From: Acidihalobacter prosperus
Lineage (GTDB): Bacteria > Pseudomonadota > Gammaproteobacteria > DSM-5130 > Acidihalobacteraceae
Assembly (NCBI RefSeq): GCF_000754095.2
Contig: NZ_JQSG02000002.1
Coordinates: 62,001 to 126,000 of the forward strand
Length of the DNA: 64,000 bases
Direction of reading: 5' to 3'
Shown here: positions 34,215 through 46,215 of the stretch, piece by piece
How positions within the stretch are numbered: position 1 is the stretch's first letter
How the letters are laid out: each line of letters begins with the position of its first letter
The notes under the pieces: generated by a model
Databases searched by the model: none
Seen by the model: the letters and a program-made list of their open reading frames with translations, nothing else
Told to the model about the DNA's origin: nothing
Made by a program: the position numbers and the translations under genes

Positions 34215-35879
34215 CTAAATGCGGAACTGACCGATCAGCGACTGCAGCTGGGCCGCAAGACGGGCCAGTTCCTCGCTGGCGCTCGCGGTCTGTTCGGAAC
34301 CGGCCGATGTCTGCTGGGTCACCTGGCTGATATTGTTGACGTTGCGGTCGATCTCGCTCGCCACCGATGACTGCTCCTCGGCCGCACTCGCGATCAGGGC
34401 ATTCATGTCGTTGATCCGGGCCACCGAGCGCGTAATCGCATCCAGCGACTGATCCGCCGCCCGTGCCTGCCCGACGCCGGCGTGGGCCCGGTCGCGGCCG
34501 CTGTCCATGACCGTGACCGCATTTCGGGCACCCACCTGCAGGCGCTCGATCATGCCACGGATTTCCTCCGTCGAATCCTGCGTGCGCCTGGCCAGCGTGC
34601 GCACCTCGTCCGCCACCACCGCGAATCCACGGCCCTGCTCGCCCGCGCGCGCCGCCTCGATCGCCGCGTTCAGCGCCAACAGGTTGGTCTGCTCCGAGAT
34701 TCCGCTGATCACCTCCAGCACGCGACCGATCTGCTCGCTGTCGCTTTCGAGCGCCTGTATGACCTGCGCCGCCTGCTCGACTTCCGTGGCCAACGCGTCT
34801 ATCGCCCCGACCGTCTGTCCGACCACCTGACGGCCTTGCCGCGCCTCTCCATCGGCGGCCCGGGCCGCCTGTGCCGCCTCATTGGCATGCCGGGCCACTT
34901 CCTGCACCGTCGCCGACATCTGGTTCATCGCCGCCGCCACCTGGTCCGTTTCGCTCTGCTGCCGGCGGACATGCCCGCGCGTCTCGTCGCTGGTCGCCGA
35001 GAGCTCCTCCGCCGCCGCCGCCAGCTGCGCCGTCGAGCCCGACACCTGCCGGATAAGCTGCTGGATACGATCCACGAAGCGATTGAAGGCGCGCGCCAGC
35101 GCACCCACTTCATCCTCGCGATGTTCGTCGAGTCGCTGCGTCAGATCGCCCTCGCCCGCCGCAATCTCGGCCAGCCGTTCGGTCACCAGCCCCAGCGGGC
35201 GCGTTACCGACCGCCCGAGCCAGGCCACGAGCAGGAGGCCGATGACGAGTGCCGCCAGGGCCACCAGCCCGTATTGCAGCATCTGCGCCTGGAAGGCCTG
35301 TTCGAGGTCGACCAGATAGAGCCCCGAGCCGATCACCCAGCCCCAGGCGGGCACTGCCGTCACGTAGGCCACCTTGTCCACCGGCTGCGTATGCCCGGGC
35401 AACGGCCAGACGTAATGGATGAAACCGCTTCCCTTGCGCTGCACCAGATCGACGATATCGTCGTAGACCGGCTTGCCGTTGGCGTCCTTGAACCCGCTCA
35501 GATCGCGGCCGTCCAAGGCGGGCTTGATCGGATGCATCACCATCTGCGGCTGCATGTCGTTGATCCAGAAATAGCCGTATCGGCCATAGCGAAGACTCGC
35601 CACCGCCTTCATCGCCTCCTGCTTGGCCTGTGCTTCGCTCATCTCGCCAGACTGCACACGGTTGACGAACCCCTGCACGAGACTGGCCGCCGTCTGAACC
35701 TCGCGCTGAACCTGCCCCTCGCGCTCCGCCAGCATGTGGCGATCGGCATCCCAGAGACTCAGCGCCGTGGTCGCGACCAGCAAAAGCATGAAGGCCACGC
35801 CCAAGAAATAAAGCCGTCCCTGAATGGTGTTCATCCGCGCCCACAATCCCGGTGAGCCGTACTGCTGATACGCTGACAT
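34215..35879 (-). CDS. methyl-accepting chemotaxis protein with periplasmic Cache domain
   Basis: A 554-residue transmembrane chemoreceptor. A first membrane helix lies at about residues 20-40. A periplasmic single Cache domain follows ([56 protein letters not shown]), then a second helix ([18 protein letters not shown]), a HAMP domain and a cytoplasmic signalling hairpin with tip [20 protein letters not shown]. Cache_2-type sensors often bind small carboxylates; the ligand here is unknown. It lacks a C-terminal CheR/CheB-docking pentapeptide. GAGGAAATC precedes ATG 35879. The signalling region is nearly identical to that of the next receptor. Confidence 0.94.
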   Translation of the reverse strand: MSAYQQYGSPGLWARMNTIQGRLYFLGVAFMLLLVATTALSLWDADRHMLAEREGQVQREVQTAASLVQGFVNRVQSGEMSEAQAKQEAMKAVASLRYGRYGYFWINDMQPQMVMHPIKPALDGRDLSGFKDANGKPVYDDIVDLVQRKGSGFIHYVWPLPGHTQPVDKVAYVTAVPAWGWVIGSGLYLVDLEQAFQAQMLQYGLVALAALVIGLLLVAWLGRSVTRPLGLVTERLAEIAAGEGDLTQRLDEHREDEVGALARAFNRFVDRIQQLIRQVSGSTAQLAAAAEELSATSDETRGHVRRQQSETDQVAAAMNQMSATVQEVARHANEAAQAARAADGEARQGRQVVGQTVGAIDALATEVEQAAQVIQALESDSEQIGRVLEVISGISEQTNLLALNAAIEAARAGEQGRGFAVVADEVRTLARRTQDSTEEIRGMIERLQVGARNAVTVMDSGRDRAHAGVGQARAADQSLDAITRSVARINDMNALIASAAEEQSSVASEIDRNVNNISQVTQQTSAGSEQTASASEELARLAAQLQSLIGQFRI

Positions 35880-35944
35880 GATTTCCTCGTGGTTGTGTGA
35901 TCTTGTCGTAGAGAGGGCGTATGGAACAATCGTCCGCGCCAAAG

Positions 35945-35986
35945 CGCGCGCAGCCGCCGCCCCATGTGGGGCGGCGGCTGCGCGCG
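35945..35986 (-). terminator. very strong hairpin between the two chemoreceptor genes
   Basis: A perfect 19-bp stem with a 4-base loop (arms 35945-35963 and 35968-35986) lies 41 bases after the stop codon of the second receptor gene. On the minus strand it is followed by GCTTTGG. Its position between two co-directional genes makes it a likely terminator for the upstream receptor transcript. Confidence 0.75.
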
Positions 35987-36026
35987 GGTGTCTTCTGGCG
36001 GTCGGTTTATAACATGGGGTAGCGTC

Positions 36027-37667
36027 TCATGCCGCGTGGATCTTGAACTGCGAGACCAGCGACTGCAGACCCGCCGACAGGCGCGCCAGCTCCTCGCTCG
36101 CCGTCGCCGTCTGCTGCGCACCCGACAGCGTCTGCTCCGTCACCTGGCTGATGTTGCTGATGTTGCGGTTGATCTCCTCCGCCACCGACGACTGCTCCTC
36201 CGCCGCGCTCGCGATCAGCGCGTTCATGTCGTTGATCCGCGCCACCGCCTCCGTGATCGTCTGCAGCGACATGTCCGCCTCCCGAGCCTTCTCCACGCTC
36301 TGGCTCGCTCGCTCGCGGCCCGCGTCCATCGCCGAGACCGCCGCCTTCGCGCCACCCTGCAGTTGCTCGATCATGCCTCGGATCTCTTCCGTCGAGTCCT
36401 GCGTGCGCTGCGCCAGCGTGCGCACCTCGTCCGCCACCACCGCAAAGCCACGACCCTGCTCGCCCGCGCGCGCCGCCTCGATCGCCGCGTTCAGCGCCAA
36501 CAGATTGGTCTGCTCCGAGATTCCGCTGATCACCTCCAGCACGCGACCGATCTGCGCGCTGTCGCCCTCCAGCTTGTGCAGCGCCTGCGCCACTCGCTCC
36601 ACTTCACCCGCCAGCGTGTCGATCGCCTTCACCGCTTCGCCCACCACCTGGCGGCCTTGACGGGCCTCGCCGTCCGCATGCTGCGCCGCCTGCGACGCAT
36701 CGCTCGCGTTGCGCGCCACTTCCTGCACCGTCGTCGACATCTCGTGCATCGCCGTCGCCACCTGATCCGTCTCCGACTGCTGCCGGCGCACCTGCTCGCT
36801 GCTCTCCTCGCTCGTCGCCGACAGCTCCTCCGCCGCCGCCGCCAATTGCGCCGTCGAGCCCGATACCTGCGAGACCACCTGCTGGATCCGCTCCACAAAA
36901 CGATTGAACGAACGCCCCAGATGATCCAGCTCGTCGCGCCCGTGATCCGGCATCCGACGCGTCAGATCACCCTCGCCCTGCGCTATGTCGTCCATCACAC
37001 GAATCGCGCCGTTCAGACGCCTCACCATCGTGAATATCGCAAGCCCCGTCAGACCCCCGCCCAGCAACACCGCCAGTATCAGCAAACTCGTGCTCCAGAT
37101 CGCGGATTGATGGAGTTGGCGCTGAACGTGATGGCGATCCGCCAGCTGAATCCGTTTGACCTCGTCGTCAAGCTGGTGCAGCAGCTTGTAGATATCGTGC
37201 CAGGTAGGCTGAGCGTGCTGGCTGAGCAGGTTCTGCGCCTCCGCGCTCTCCTCGCCCTTGAGCAACTTGACCATCTGCTCGCGCTGAGTCTTGTTCTTGC
37301 GCCACAGCACGTCGATTTTCTGCAACAGCGCTTCAAGATCGGGACGACCATCCGCCTTCTCGACCGCGATGCGGTATGCCGCATCGAAGCCCTTCAAGCC
37401 GTCCGCCACCTCCTTGTCCCAGGGTTCCATGATTGCGTCGCCCTGGATGATGCGGTCGCGGATGGCGATGCCGGATAGCAGGCCGTTGAGCACCATCTGC
37501 TCGACACTGCGCTTGAGCGGGACGTCGCGCACGCCGGCCAACCGGATGGAGGCGCTGATGCCTTGCTGAAAGTTCAGCGTCACCGCCACGGCGCCGATCA
37601 CCAGCAAAATGGCCAGCCCGGCCGATGCCATGAGGCGGCCCTTGAGCGAAACGGGAATAACGGTCAT
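36027..37667 (-). CDS. methyl-accepting chemotaxis protein with helical-bundle sensor
   Basis: A 546-residue chemoreceptor. An N-terminal membrane helix ([20 protein letters not shown]) is followed by a ~160-residue periplasmic four-helix-bundle-type sensor, a second helix ([20 protein letters not shown]), a HAMP domain and a signalling domain with [20 protein letters not shown]. The sensor differs completely from its neighbour's Cache domain, while the signalling domains are nearly the same. It lacks a terminal pentapeptide. The ATG at 37667 has GAGGG upstream. No convincing promoter was found; a weak sigma-28-like element (GCCGACCT near 37724) has a poor -35. Confidence 0.94.
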   Translation of the reverse strand: MTVIPVSLKGRLMASAGLAILLVIGAVAVTLNFQQGISASIRLAGVRDVPLKRSVEQMVLNGLLSGIAIRDRIIQGDAIMEPWDKEVADGLKGFDAAYRIAVEKADGRPDLEALLQKIDVLWRKNKTQREQMVKLLKGEESAEAQNLLSQHAQPTWHDIYKLLHQLDDEVKRIQLADRHHVQRQLHQSAIWSTSLLILAVLLGGGLTGLAIFTMVRRLNGAIRVMDDIAQGEGDLTRRMPDHGRDELDHLGRSFNRFVERIQQVVSQVSGSTAQLAAAAEELSATSEESSEQVRRQQSETDQVATAMHEMSTTVQEVARNASDASQAAQHADGEARQGRQVVGEAVKAIDTLAGEVERVAQALHKLEGDSAQIGRVLEVISGISEQTNLLALNAAIEAARAGEQGRGFAVVADEVRTLAQRTQDSTEEIRGMIEQLQGGAKAAVSAMDAGRERASQSVEKAREADMSLQTITEAVARINDMNALIASAAEEQSSVAEEINRNISNISQVTEQTLSGAQQTATASEELARLSAGLQSLVSQFKIHAA

Positions 37668-37786
37668 TCAAATGCCCTCGAAATCTGTTCTGTGTTTAGG
37701 TGTCGTTCCAGTCGTTATGCATGAGGTCGGCATTCCTGCTCGTTTTGATATGATTTTCTTATCAAATGGGCGTTGGACAAGCGAAA

Positions 37787-37812
37787 CCCGCCCCGCGCTG
37801 GGCGCGGGCGGG
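37787..37812 (-). terminator. terminator of the fliE-fliK operon
   Basis: On the minus strand a GC stem of 11 pairs with one bulged base (CCCGCCCGCGC against GCGCGGGGCGGG) and a short loop ends in TTTCGCTT. It lies about 50 bases after the fliK stop. Confidence 0.65.
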
Positions 37813-37863
37813 ATTAAATCAGTGGTTGATTATATAGACTGCGGCGCGCGCGCGCAGGCCTGC

Positions 37864-39162
37864 TCAGACATAGGCGTCGATCAGCCCCCTGTTCAGCGAT
37901 ACCCACCCCTTGGGTGCTGCCGCCATGACTTCGCCATCGCTGTCGGTCTGCCCGAACGGCATCGCACCGCCGTACCCGGCACCCTGGTGGCCGCCATGAG
38001 CAAAGCCGCCAGCGGTGCCGTTGCCGTACGGCGACTGGCCGCCGCCAGGCGTCTGCTGCTGAACATTCACGCTGACTTGTTGCCCGTTCTGGCCGAGCAA
38101 CTCGCGCAGCTGCGGCGTTGCGGCGTCAAGTGCGCTCTTGGTCAGCGCATGATGGGTCTGAAACAGAACCTGGGTCTGATCGCCGTGAATCTGCACGGAT
38201 ATCTGCAGCGGTCCCAACTGCGGCGGATTGATCTGCACGACCGCCGTCTGCTGTCCCTGGCCGACCATCCAGCCGACCTGTCCATTGAGCGCCTGCGCGA
38301 AGCCGGGCTGACCAGGCGCAAGCGTGGCGCCCGGCGGTACCGCGCCCGCGACTTGGGTGTTCGCGGCCACCAGCTGCATCGACGGCATGGCGGTTAGGCC
38401 ACCGCCGCCGGCGACAGTGGCGGGAACACCCTTGATCGCGCTCAGCGCAGCGAACGCCGCAGACGATGTGCCGGCAGCCGCCGGGCCTTCGCCCGCGGTT
38501 TTCGCACTCAGCAGAGTGACATCGGTCAGCAGCTGCTGCCAACTGCCGCCGCTAGCCCGCGCATTGCCCGGTCCTTGCGGCCCCATGTCGGCACGGCCAT
38601 GTGCGGCCACGTCCGAACCCCGGACTGACGCGCTTCCTCCACGTCCGCCGCCCAGGACCGCGTTCATCGCGGCATCGGCGCGCAGGGTATGCGGCAAAAC
38701 AGGGATCATGGGCGGCAACGGATTGCCTGTCTGCCCCTGCCCGCCGGAAACCGTCGCGCCATCGGCCGAGGACGTCTGCTTACCGGATATCGGCTTGCCC
38801 TTGTCGGCCGTGAGCGGGGCGGCATCGGCGCTTTTGGACTGCGTCGGCGCCGACCGCCGGGCGTCGGCAGCCTGATGAGCATGTGATGCGTGGGCGGCAT
38901 CCTGACCGGAAGGCTTTGCGTGATGGGAAACCCGCTGGGCGGCTGGCGACAAGGGCTGTGCGGGCTGGGCCGGCTGTGCGGACTTCGCGTCGAATGCAGC
39001 GGGCGTCTGCCGGGAAAGCTGTTGCAGGGTCTGCGCGAAACCGCTGGCGGAAGGTGCTGCAGACAACGCCGGCGCCGCCGCACCCGCCGGGGCGGATATC
39101 GCGGCAGGCGCGCTCGGCTGAGGAGCTGGCTGCGCAGCAACAGCGGAACCAGGGCCGTTCAC
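37864..39162 (-). CDS. fliK: flagellar hook-length control protein FliK
   Basis: About 432 residues. The N-terminal two thirds are Ala/Gln/Pro/Ser-rich, as in FliK rulers. The C-terminal domain (about residues 290-400) has the conserved VVQINPPQLGPLQISVQI and VLFQTHHALTKSALDAATPQ, followed by a Gly/Gln-rich tail. FliK measures hook length and triggers the FlhB specificity switch. It is last in fliEFGHIJK. The start is uncertain: GTG 39162 has a weak GGA site, and the frame also opens at TTG 39207 without any site. Confidence 0.88.
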   Translation of the reverse strand: MNGPGSAVAAQPAPQPSAPAAISAPAGAAAPALSAAPSASGFAQTLQQLSRQTPAAFDAKSAQPAQPAQPLSPAAQRVSHHAKPSGQDAAHASHAHQAADARRSAPTQSKSADAAPLTADKGKPISGKQTSSADGATVSGGQGQTGNPLPPMIPVLPHTLRADAAMNAVLGGGRGGSASVRGSDVAAHGRADMGPQGPGNARASGGSWQQLLTDVTLLSAKTAGEGPAAAGTSSAAFAALSAIKGVPATVAGGGGLTAMPSMQLVAANTQVAGAVPPGATLAPGQPGFAQALNGQVGWMVGQGQQTAVVQINPPQLGPLQISVQIHGDQTQVLFQTHHALTKSALDAATPQLRELLGQNGQQVSVNVQQQTPGGGQSPYGNGTAGGFAHGGHQGAGYGGAMPFGQTDSDGEVMAAAPKGWVSLNRGLIDAYV

Positions 39163-39225
39163 GCGAAATCCGTGGCAAGTAGACGTTTCATGCCTGGAAT
39201 CAAGCAAGGAAAATGCCAGAAAAAA

Positions 39226-39672
39226 TCATTCGCCTCCATCACGGCGGCGCGCGCTGGACGAAGCGAACTCATCGGCATCGCGCTGCTCGCGGCGGGCGGC
39301 CTCCGTTTGCGCTTCCTGTTGATAACGCAGGACCACCTGGCTCAAGGCCTCCTGCCGAGCGCGCAGCTCAAGCCAGTTCGTCCGCCCGGACTGGAACGCC
39401 GATTCCGCCTCCTGGAGCACGCGCTGTTGTGCCTGACCGGCATCCGACAGCCGCTGCAGAAAGAGCCGATAGTCGAGCAGATCGCCCATGTTCATGGTGC
39501 CCTCCTGCATCCGTTGGGCGTATTCCTGCTCCCAATCGCGGAGCTCGCTCAACCGCACGCGCGCAGCCTCGACCGCACGCGACAGTTCGGCCAGCTGGAT
39601 CGCGGCCGCTTCGGCATTGCGCGCCGCCTGTAGCTGTACCGGTTTGAGTCGATCGGCTCGACGTGTGCTCAT
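39226..39672 (-). CDS. fliJ: flagellar export protein FliJ
   Basis: A 148-residue coiled-coil protein ([20 protein letters not shown] at the start, [20 protein letters not shown] in the middle). It fits FliJ, the central stalk of the FliI ATPase that contacts FlhA. It overlaps fliI by 4 bases and precedes fliK. Confidence 0.92.
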   Translation of the reverse strand: MSTRRADRLKPVQLQAARNAEAAAIQLAELSRAVEAARVRLSELRDWEQEYAQRMQEGTMNMGDLLDYRLFLQRLSDAGQAQQRVLQEAESAFQSGRTNWLELRARQEALSQVVLRYQQEAQTEAARREQRDADEFASSSARRRDGGE

Positions 39673-41111
39673 GACAAGGCCTGGGTGTTGGTGTAATCGC
39701 TCAACTGCCGCAAGAGTTCGGCGGCTTCGCCATCGCCTTCGTCAGTGGTCTGGACGGGGGGCGGAGCGGGGAAGAAATCGGCCAGGGCGGCCCGACTACC
39801 CGCAAAATCAACGCCCTCGGCCATCGATTGTTGCAGGAAGCGCTCCATATCAGGATAGCGCGCGATCGACTCGTCGACGCCGGGATCGCTGCCGGTCTGG
39901 TAGGCGCCCACGCTGATCAGATCGCGGTGAGCGCTATAGGCGGCATAGAGTTGCTTGAAGCGCCGCGCCTGAGCCAGATGATCGGGCGGAATGACCTCAT
40001 GCATCACGCGCGAAATCGAAGCCTCGACATCGATCGCGGGATAGCGCCCGCGCTCGGCGATCTGACGGGAGAGGATGATATGGCCGTCGAGTATCGCCCT
40101 GGCCGCATCGGCGATGGGATCGTTGGGATCGTCGCCTTCCGTCAGCACGGTGTAGAAGGCGGTGATCGAGCCTTCGCTGTCGCGACTGCCGTTGCCCGCG
40201 CGCTCGACCAGCTGCGGCAGCTTGGCGAATACCGAGGGGGTGTATCCCTTGGTCGCAGGCGGTTCACCGATCGCCAGCGCGATCTCGCGCTGGGCCTGGG
40301 CGAAACGCGTCAACGAATCGATCAACAGCAGCACCTTGAGCCCGCGAGAACGAAAATATTCGGCGATGGCGGTCGCATACCAGGCACCGTGCAGGCGCAT
40401 CAATGGCGGATCGTCGGCCGGTGAGGCGATCACCACCGCGCGCGCGAGGCCCGCTTCGCCAAGGCTTTGCTGCACGAACTCCTTGACCTCCCGACCACGC
40501 TCGCCGATCAGGCCGACCACGGTAACGTCGGCCTCGGTATAGCGCGTCATCATGCCCAGCAGAACACTCTTGCCCACGCCGCTGCCGGCGAACAGGCCCA
40601 TGCGCTGCCCGCGCCCCACGCTGATCAGGGCATTGATCGCCCGAATGCCGACGTTCAACGGCTCGCGAATCGGCCGACGTGACAGCGGATTGATCGGATG
40701 CCCGGTCAGGGCCACGCTGTCCGGGGTATGTACTGGCCCCTTGCCGTCGAGCGGGCGCCCAACCCCGTCGAGTACCCGGCCGAGCAACTCGGGGCCGACG
40801 GCGATATTGTGCGAACTGCCCAGCGGGATGACCCGCGCGTTGGGCGTCAAACCGCGGATATCGCCGACCGGCATCAGGAACACCTTCGCGCCCGAAAACC
40901 CAACCACCTCGGCCTCGACCCTGCGCCCCTGCGCAGTGGCGATCTCGCAGCGGCCACCGACCGGCATTTCGCAGCCGACCGCTTCCAGCGTCAGCCCGAC
41001 CATGCGCGTCAAACGCCCTTCCGCGATCAGCGGGGCCGGCGCCTGCGCGCGCAGGCTGGCCTGCGCCAGGCGCTCGCGCCAGCCCGTCTGCAGATTTTCT
41101 CGCGGCCTCAT
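39669..41111 (-). CDS. fliI: flagellum-specific ATPase FliI
   Basis: A 480-residue F1-type ATPase: P-loop [32 protein letters not shown] and [20 protein letters not shown]. It energises export substrate entry with FliH and FliJ. It overlaps fliH and fliJ by 4 bases each. Length is at the upper end of normal, with a short acidic C-terminal extension. Confidence 0.97.
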   Translation of the reverse strand: MRPRENLQTGWRERLAQASLRAQAPAPLIAEGRLTRMVGLTLEAVGCEMPVGGRCEIATAQGRRVEAEVVGFSGAKVFLMPVGDIRGLTPNARVIPLGSSHNIAVGPELLGRVLDGVGRPLDGKGPVHTPDSVALTGHPINPLSRRPIREPLNVGIRAINALISVGRGQRMGLFAGSGVGKSVLLGMMTRYTEADVTVVGLIGERGREVKEFVQQSLGEAGLARAVVIASPADDPPLMRLHGAWYATAIAEYFRSRGLKVLLLIDSLTRFAQAQREIALAIGEPPATKGYTPSVFAKLPQLVERAGNGSRDSEGSITAFYTVLTEGDDPNDPIADAARAILDGHIILSRQIAERGRYPAIDVEASISRVMHEVIPPDHLAQARRFKQLYAAYSAHRDLISVGAYQTGSDPGVDESIARYPDMERFLQQSMAEGVDFAGSRAALADFFPAPPPVQTTDEGDGEAAELLRQLSDYTNTQALS

Positions 41112-41764
41112 GTCGCTTCGCCCTCGCTGCGACTGTCGCCCAGAACACGGGCCGCAATCTGATTCAGACGGTGCTCAACCGTTGCGTCGACACGGCTGAC
41201 ATCGGAGCGCACGCGGCAGCCGCCGCGCGCCAGGGCGGCATCCTCGACCACCCGCCATGCTCGTTCGCCCTCGCCTTCCGGCATGGCCTCGCGGATCAGC
41301 CGGGCGTCGTCCGGATGCAACTCAACGCGAACATCGCTCGCATATGACGGCAGTGCCTGCAGCGCCTCGCGCACCACCGCCACGATCTCGCCCGACGAGG
41401 TGGCCAGCTCGCGCCGCACGAGCTGGCGCGCGATAGCCACCGCCAGCGGCAACAGTTCGTCGCCGACCCGCTCCCCGGCCTCGTCGAGCGGTCGTGCCAG
41501 CGCCTGCATGATTTCGTCGAGCCGCTCCATGCGCACGCGCATTTCCTGCTCGGCCGCCGCCAACCCTTCGGCATGGCCCTGGCGGAAACCTTCCTCGCGC
41601 GCGGCAGTCTCGACCTGTTCGAGCTGGTCGGCGGTAAAGGGCTGCAGGTCCGGGATTTCCTCGCCGGCGTTGTCGTTCGGCGATGCCGGCGAGCGGAAAT
41701 CCATGGCAGGTGCCTGCCAAGGGCTCGCCAGATCGCCCGCTTCGCTGGGAATGAGCTTAGACAT
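41108..41764 (-). CDS. fliH: flagellar export ATPase regulator FliH
   Basis: A 218-residue protein. After an acidic N-terminus, a helical stalk ([20 protein letters not shown], which carries the GxxxG-like repeats) leads into a C-terminal domain resembling the F1 peripheral stalk. FliH dimers bind and inhibit FliI and dock it to the C-ring. It overlaps fliG by 8 bases. Confidence 0.93.
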   Translation of the reverse strand: MSKLIPSEAGDLASPWQAPAMDFRSPASPNDNAGEEIPDLQPFTADQLEQVETAAREEGFRQGHAEGLAAAEQEMRVRMERLDEIMQALARPLDEAGERVGDELLPLAVAIARQLVRRELATSSGEIVAVVREALQALPSYASDVRVELHPDDARLIREAMPEGEGERAWRVVEDAALARGGCRVRSDVSRVDATVEHRLNQIAARVLGDSRSEGEAT

Positions 41765-42764
41765 ACTCGTCGCCGCCCTTGCCGCCCAGCGCGATTTCGC
41801 CGGAATCGGCCATGCGCCTGGCCACCGCCAAAATTTCCTTTTGCGCAGCCTCGACCTCGCTCAGGCGCACCGGCCCCTTGGCTTCGAGGTCGTCGCGCAG
41901 CATCTCTGCCGCACGCTTGGAAATATTCTTGAATATCTTCTCGCGCAACGGTTCGTCGGCGCCCTTGAGGGCAACCACCAGGGTTTCCGACGCCACCTCG
42001 CGCAGCAGGCTCTGGATCGAGCGGTCGTCGAGCTCCGCAAGGTTGTCGAACACGAACATCAGCTCTTCGATCCGCTGCGCGATGTCCGCATCGTTCTCGG
42101 CCACGATTTCGATGATCGCGCTCTCAACGCTCGAATCCATGAAATTGAGGATGTTAGCCGCGCTCTTGAGTCCTCCGACCGCGGACGATTTGACGTTGGA
42201 GTTGCCGCTGAACTGGCGTTCCAGCACCTCGTCGAGCTCCTTGATCGCCGATGGCTGGACCACATCCAGCGTGGCGATGCGCATGATCACGTCGGCGCGC
42301 ACCCGATCCTGCAGATGCACCAGCACCTCCGCCGCCTGATCCGGATCGAGGTGACTCAGCACGATCGCGATGATCTGCGGATGTTCCAGCCGCACCACTT
42401 CGGCAATGGCCCGCGCATCCATCCACTTGAGCTGGTCGAGGCCCCGCGAGTTGTGACCGGTCAGGATGCGGTCCATGATGCCGCCGGCCTTGTCCTCGCC
42501 CAACGCCTGTACCAGCACGTTGCGGATATAGTCGTCGTTGCCGATGCCGAGGGCCGTCTGGTCGCCGACGATATCGATGAAACGACCCAATACGTCGCTG
42601 ACCACGGAACGCGAAATGCCGCTCAATTCGGCCATCGCGGCACCGATCTTCTGTACCTCGCGCGGCCCCATATGCTTGAGGACTTCGGCCGCCTCCTGCT
42701 CGCCGAGGGTCATGAGCAGGATCGCCGCCCGCTGCGCACCGTTGACGGGAGCCGCGCTACTCAT
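41757..42764 (-). CDS. fliG: flagellar motor switch protein FliG
   Basis: A 335-residue protein with the FliG N-domain (RAAILLMTLGEQEAAEVLKH), the middle domain with the EHPQ motif (RLEHPQIIAIVLSHLDPDQA) and a C-terminal torque domain (LMFVFDNLAELDDRSIQSLL). It connects the FliF MS-ring with FliM and contacts the stator. It overlaps both fliF and fliH by 8 bases. Confidence 0.97.
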   Translation of the reverse strand: MSSAAPVNGAQRAAILLMTLGEQEAAEVLKHMGPREVQKIGAAMAELSGISRSVVSDVLGRFIDIVGDQTALGIGNDDYIRNVLVQALGEDKAGGIMDRILTGHNSRGLDQLKWMDARAIAEVVRLEHPQIIAIVLSHLDPDQAAEVLVHLQDRVRADVIMRIATLDVVQPSAIKELDEVLERQFSGNSNVKSSAVGGLKSAANILNFMDSSVESAIIEIVAENDADIAQRIEELMFVFDNLAELDDRSIQSLLREVASETLVVALKGADEPLREKIFKNISKRAAEMLRDDLEAKGPVRLSEVEAAQKEILAVARRMADSGEIALGGKGGDEYV

Positions 42765-44460
42765 CGCCGAGCCAGCCCTTGACGACCTGAGCTACCCGCT
42801 TGGGGTCCGACTGAGCCAGAGAACGAGCTGCCGCCAACTGCTGATCATAGGCGCTGCCGCCACCTTCGCCCGACAGAGTCACGCGATCCTCGCCCACGCC
42901 CTCCGTATCCCCGCCCACGGCCCCCGCTTCGACCGCGCCAGCGCCAGCCGCCGCCCCGGAGAGTGCCGCAGCGGGGGCGTGACTGAGGCTGCGCAGCACC
43001 GGGCGCAGCACGCCGAAAATGAGGAACAACACGGCCAGGCCGCCAGCCGCCTGCTTGAGCAGATTCCAGAACCAGGCCTGCTCCCAGATCGGTGGGCCTG
43101 CGGGTGCGACCGCCGCGGCCGGCGATGCGCGGAAAGGCGCGTTGATCACATTGACGGTATCGCCACGGCCGGCGTTGAAGCCCACGGCTTCCTTGACCAG
43201 ATTGGTGATATTGGCCATTTCCTGCGCCGACAGCGGTTCCTCCGTCACCTTTCCGTCCTTGGCCTTCTTCTCCTGATAATTCACGACCACGGCTACGGAC
43301 ATCCGGTTGATCGCACCCGGCGCCTGCTGGATATGCTGGATCTTGCGATCGATCTCGAAGTTGCGCGTCGCCTGCTTGCGGGTTTCGAGAATCGGACCGA
43401 GAGGGCCCGCTTTGGTCGCCTCGGCCTGGCCGGTGGTCGACGTTCCGGCCCCCGCCGGATTGTTGGCCGACTGGTTCGCCGGCACGCCGGCCGGCGGCGG
43501 CTGGTTGGTCAAGGCACCCGGCACGCCGCCGCTTGGCGCCCCACGTTTGACCAGATCGTCGGTCTGTTCGCTGCGAATGACCTGGCTTTTGGGATCGTAG
43601 GTCTCGCTGGTGGTGTTGATCAGGGAGTAGTTGAGGTTCGTCGTAACCTGCGCCCGCACACCGTTGCTACCGACGATAGGCGCCAGAATTTCACGAATGC
43701 GCTTGGCATAGAGACGGTCCAGGCGCTGGGTCAGCGCGTACTGGGCAGCGCTGAGCGCTGAGCCCGCCGCCTCCGGCCCGTTCTGCCCGCTGCGCGTCAG
43801 CAGATCCCCATGCTGATTGACGACGGTGACATTCTCGGGCGACAGTCCCGGCACGCTCGACGCCACCAGATGCACCACGCCCGCCACCTGGGCCGAACTC
43901 AGATCCCGCCCCGGATACAGATTCAGCAGCACCGACGCGGAGGGCTTCGGGCTGTCCTGAATGAAAACCGACTGTTTCGGCAAGGCCAGATGCACGCGCG
44001 CGCTCTGCACGCTGTCGAGCGAAGCGATGGAGCGCTCCAGCTCCTGCTCCAGGGCCTGGTTGTAACGCACGGTTTCCATGAACTGGCTCGCGCCGAACGG
44101 CCCCTGGGCCTTATCGAACATGGCAAAACCGCTGGTCGTGCCTTTGGGCAGTCCCTCGGTCGCCAGCTTGATGCGGGCGCGGTAAACATCCGTGGCCGGC
44201 ACCATGATCGCCCCGCTGGTGGGGCTGACGCGGTAATGGATACCCGCCTTGTCGAGTGCCTCGAGCACCTGCCCGGAATCCTTGGCGGAAAGATTGCCGT
44301 ACAGCAGGCTGTAGGTCGGTTGCTGAGACCACAACACGATGGCAACGCCCAATGCCACGCTGGCCGCGAGTCCCACCATGAGCCCGACCTGGCGCAGCGC
44401 CGGCAACCGGGAAAAGTTGTCGAACTGGGTGCGAATCGCCTCGGGGTTGATCAATGCCAT
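42757..44460 (-). CDS. fliF: flagellar MS-ring protein FliF
   Basis: A 567-residue protein with membrane helices near residues 25-45 (VGLMVGLAASVALGVAIVLW) and 455-475 (LLKQAAGGLAVLFLIFGVLR). The periplasmic ring-building domains include TYSLLYGNLSAKDSGQVLEA. A C-terminal FliG-binding tail ends YDQQLAAARSLAQSDPKRVA and VVKGWLGDE. It forms the MS-ring, the first structure of the basal body. It follows fliE by 17 bases. Confidence 0.97.
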   Translation of the reverse strand: MALINPEAIRTQFDNFSRLPALRQVGLMVGLAASVALGVAIVLWSQQPTYSLLYGNLSAKDSGQVLEALDKAGIHYRVSPTSGAIMVPATDVYRARIKLATEGLPKGTTSGFAMFDKAQGPFGASQFMETVRYNQALEQELERSIASLDSVQSARVHLALPKQSVFIQDSPKPSASVLLNLYPGRDLSSAQVAGVVHLVASSVPGLSPENVTVVNQHGDLLTRSGQNGPEAAGSALSAAQYALTQRLDRLYAKRIREILAPIVGSNGVRAQVTTNLNYSLINTTSETYDPKSQVIRSEQTDDLVKRGAPSGGVPGALTNQPPPAGVPANQSANNPAGAGTSTTGQAEATKAGPLGPILETRKQATRNFEIDRKIQHIQQAPGAINRMSVAVVVNYQEKKAKDGKVTEEPLSAQEMANITNLVKEAVGFNAGRGDTVNVINAPFRASPAAAVAPAGPPIWEQAWFWNLLKQAAGGLAVLFLIFGVLRPVLRSLSHAPAAALSGAAAGAGAVEAGAVGGDTEGVGEDRVTLSGEGGGSAYDQQLAAARSLAQSDPKRVAQVVKGWLGDE

Positions 44461-44477
44461 AACGCGTCAGGGCCGAT

Positions 44478-44801
44478 TCAAATCTGCATGTTCATGATTT
44501 CCTGGTACGCCGACACCAGCTTGTTGCGTACCTGGGTCATCGCCTCGAAGGAAAGACTGGCCTTCTGCAAGGCAATCATCACCTGCCCGAGATCCGCCTG
44601 TGTGTTGCCCTGCTCGAAGCTGGTCGCCAGATTCCCGGCGTGCTTTTGTGCCTCGTTGACCTGATTGATGGAATCGGCCAGCAGTTTGCCGAAATCCACC
44701 TGGCCAGGCTGTGCCGCCGCAGGCGGCTTGTTGTTGCCGTCGGCAACCGCAGCCATGGCCCGCATTTGCGCCAGCACCTGATTGATTTCCGTACCGCTCA
44801 T
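44478..44801 (-). CDS. fliE: flagellar hook-basal body protein FliE
   Basis: A 107-residue protein with the FliE C-terminus: DLGQVMIALQKASLSFEAMT and QVRNKLVSAYQEIMNMQI. FliE joins the MS-ring to the proximal rod. The start is ATG 44801, with GGAG seven bases upstream. It is the first gene of fliEFGHIJK, about 33 bases downstream of the predicted sigma-54 start. Confidence 0.95.
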   Translation of the reverse strand: MSGTEINQVLAQMRAMAAVADGNNKPPAAAQPGQVDFGKLLADSINQVNEAQKHAGNLATSFEQGNTQADLGQVMIALQKASLSFEAMTQVRNKLVSAYQEIMNMQI

Positions 44802-44844
44802 CACACCACTCCGTCAGCGTTTCGACGCCAGATACCCCTGTGAA

Positions 44845-44860
44845 GCAAAAATAGCGCCAA
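44845..44860 (-). promoter_or_regulatory. sigma-54 promoter of the fliE operon
   Basis: On the minus strand TGGCGCTATTTTTGCT has exact GG-N10-GC spacing and a perfect TTTGCT -12 box. It sits immediately after the fleR stop codon, in the only gap between fleR and fliE. Confidence 0.8.
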
Positions 44861-44867
44861 CTCCCCG

Positions 44868-46211
<1,344 letters not shown>

Positions 46212-46215
46212 GCCA

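Noticed and set aside
35880-35944. TACGACAA upstream of the Cache receptor as a sigma-28 -10
   Set aside because: The base positions expected for the -35 read TTGT, so there is no supporting element.
37724-37751. GCCGACCT with TATC upstream, a possible sigma-28 promoter for the second chemoreceptor
   Set aside because: Only two of four -35 bases and five of eight -10 bases match, too weak to list as a promoter.
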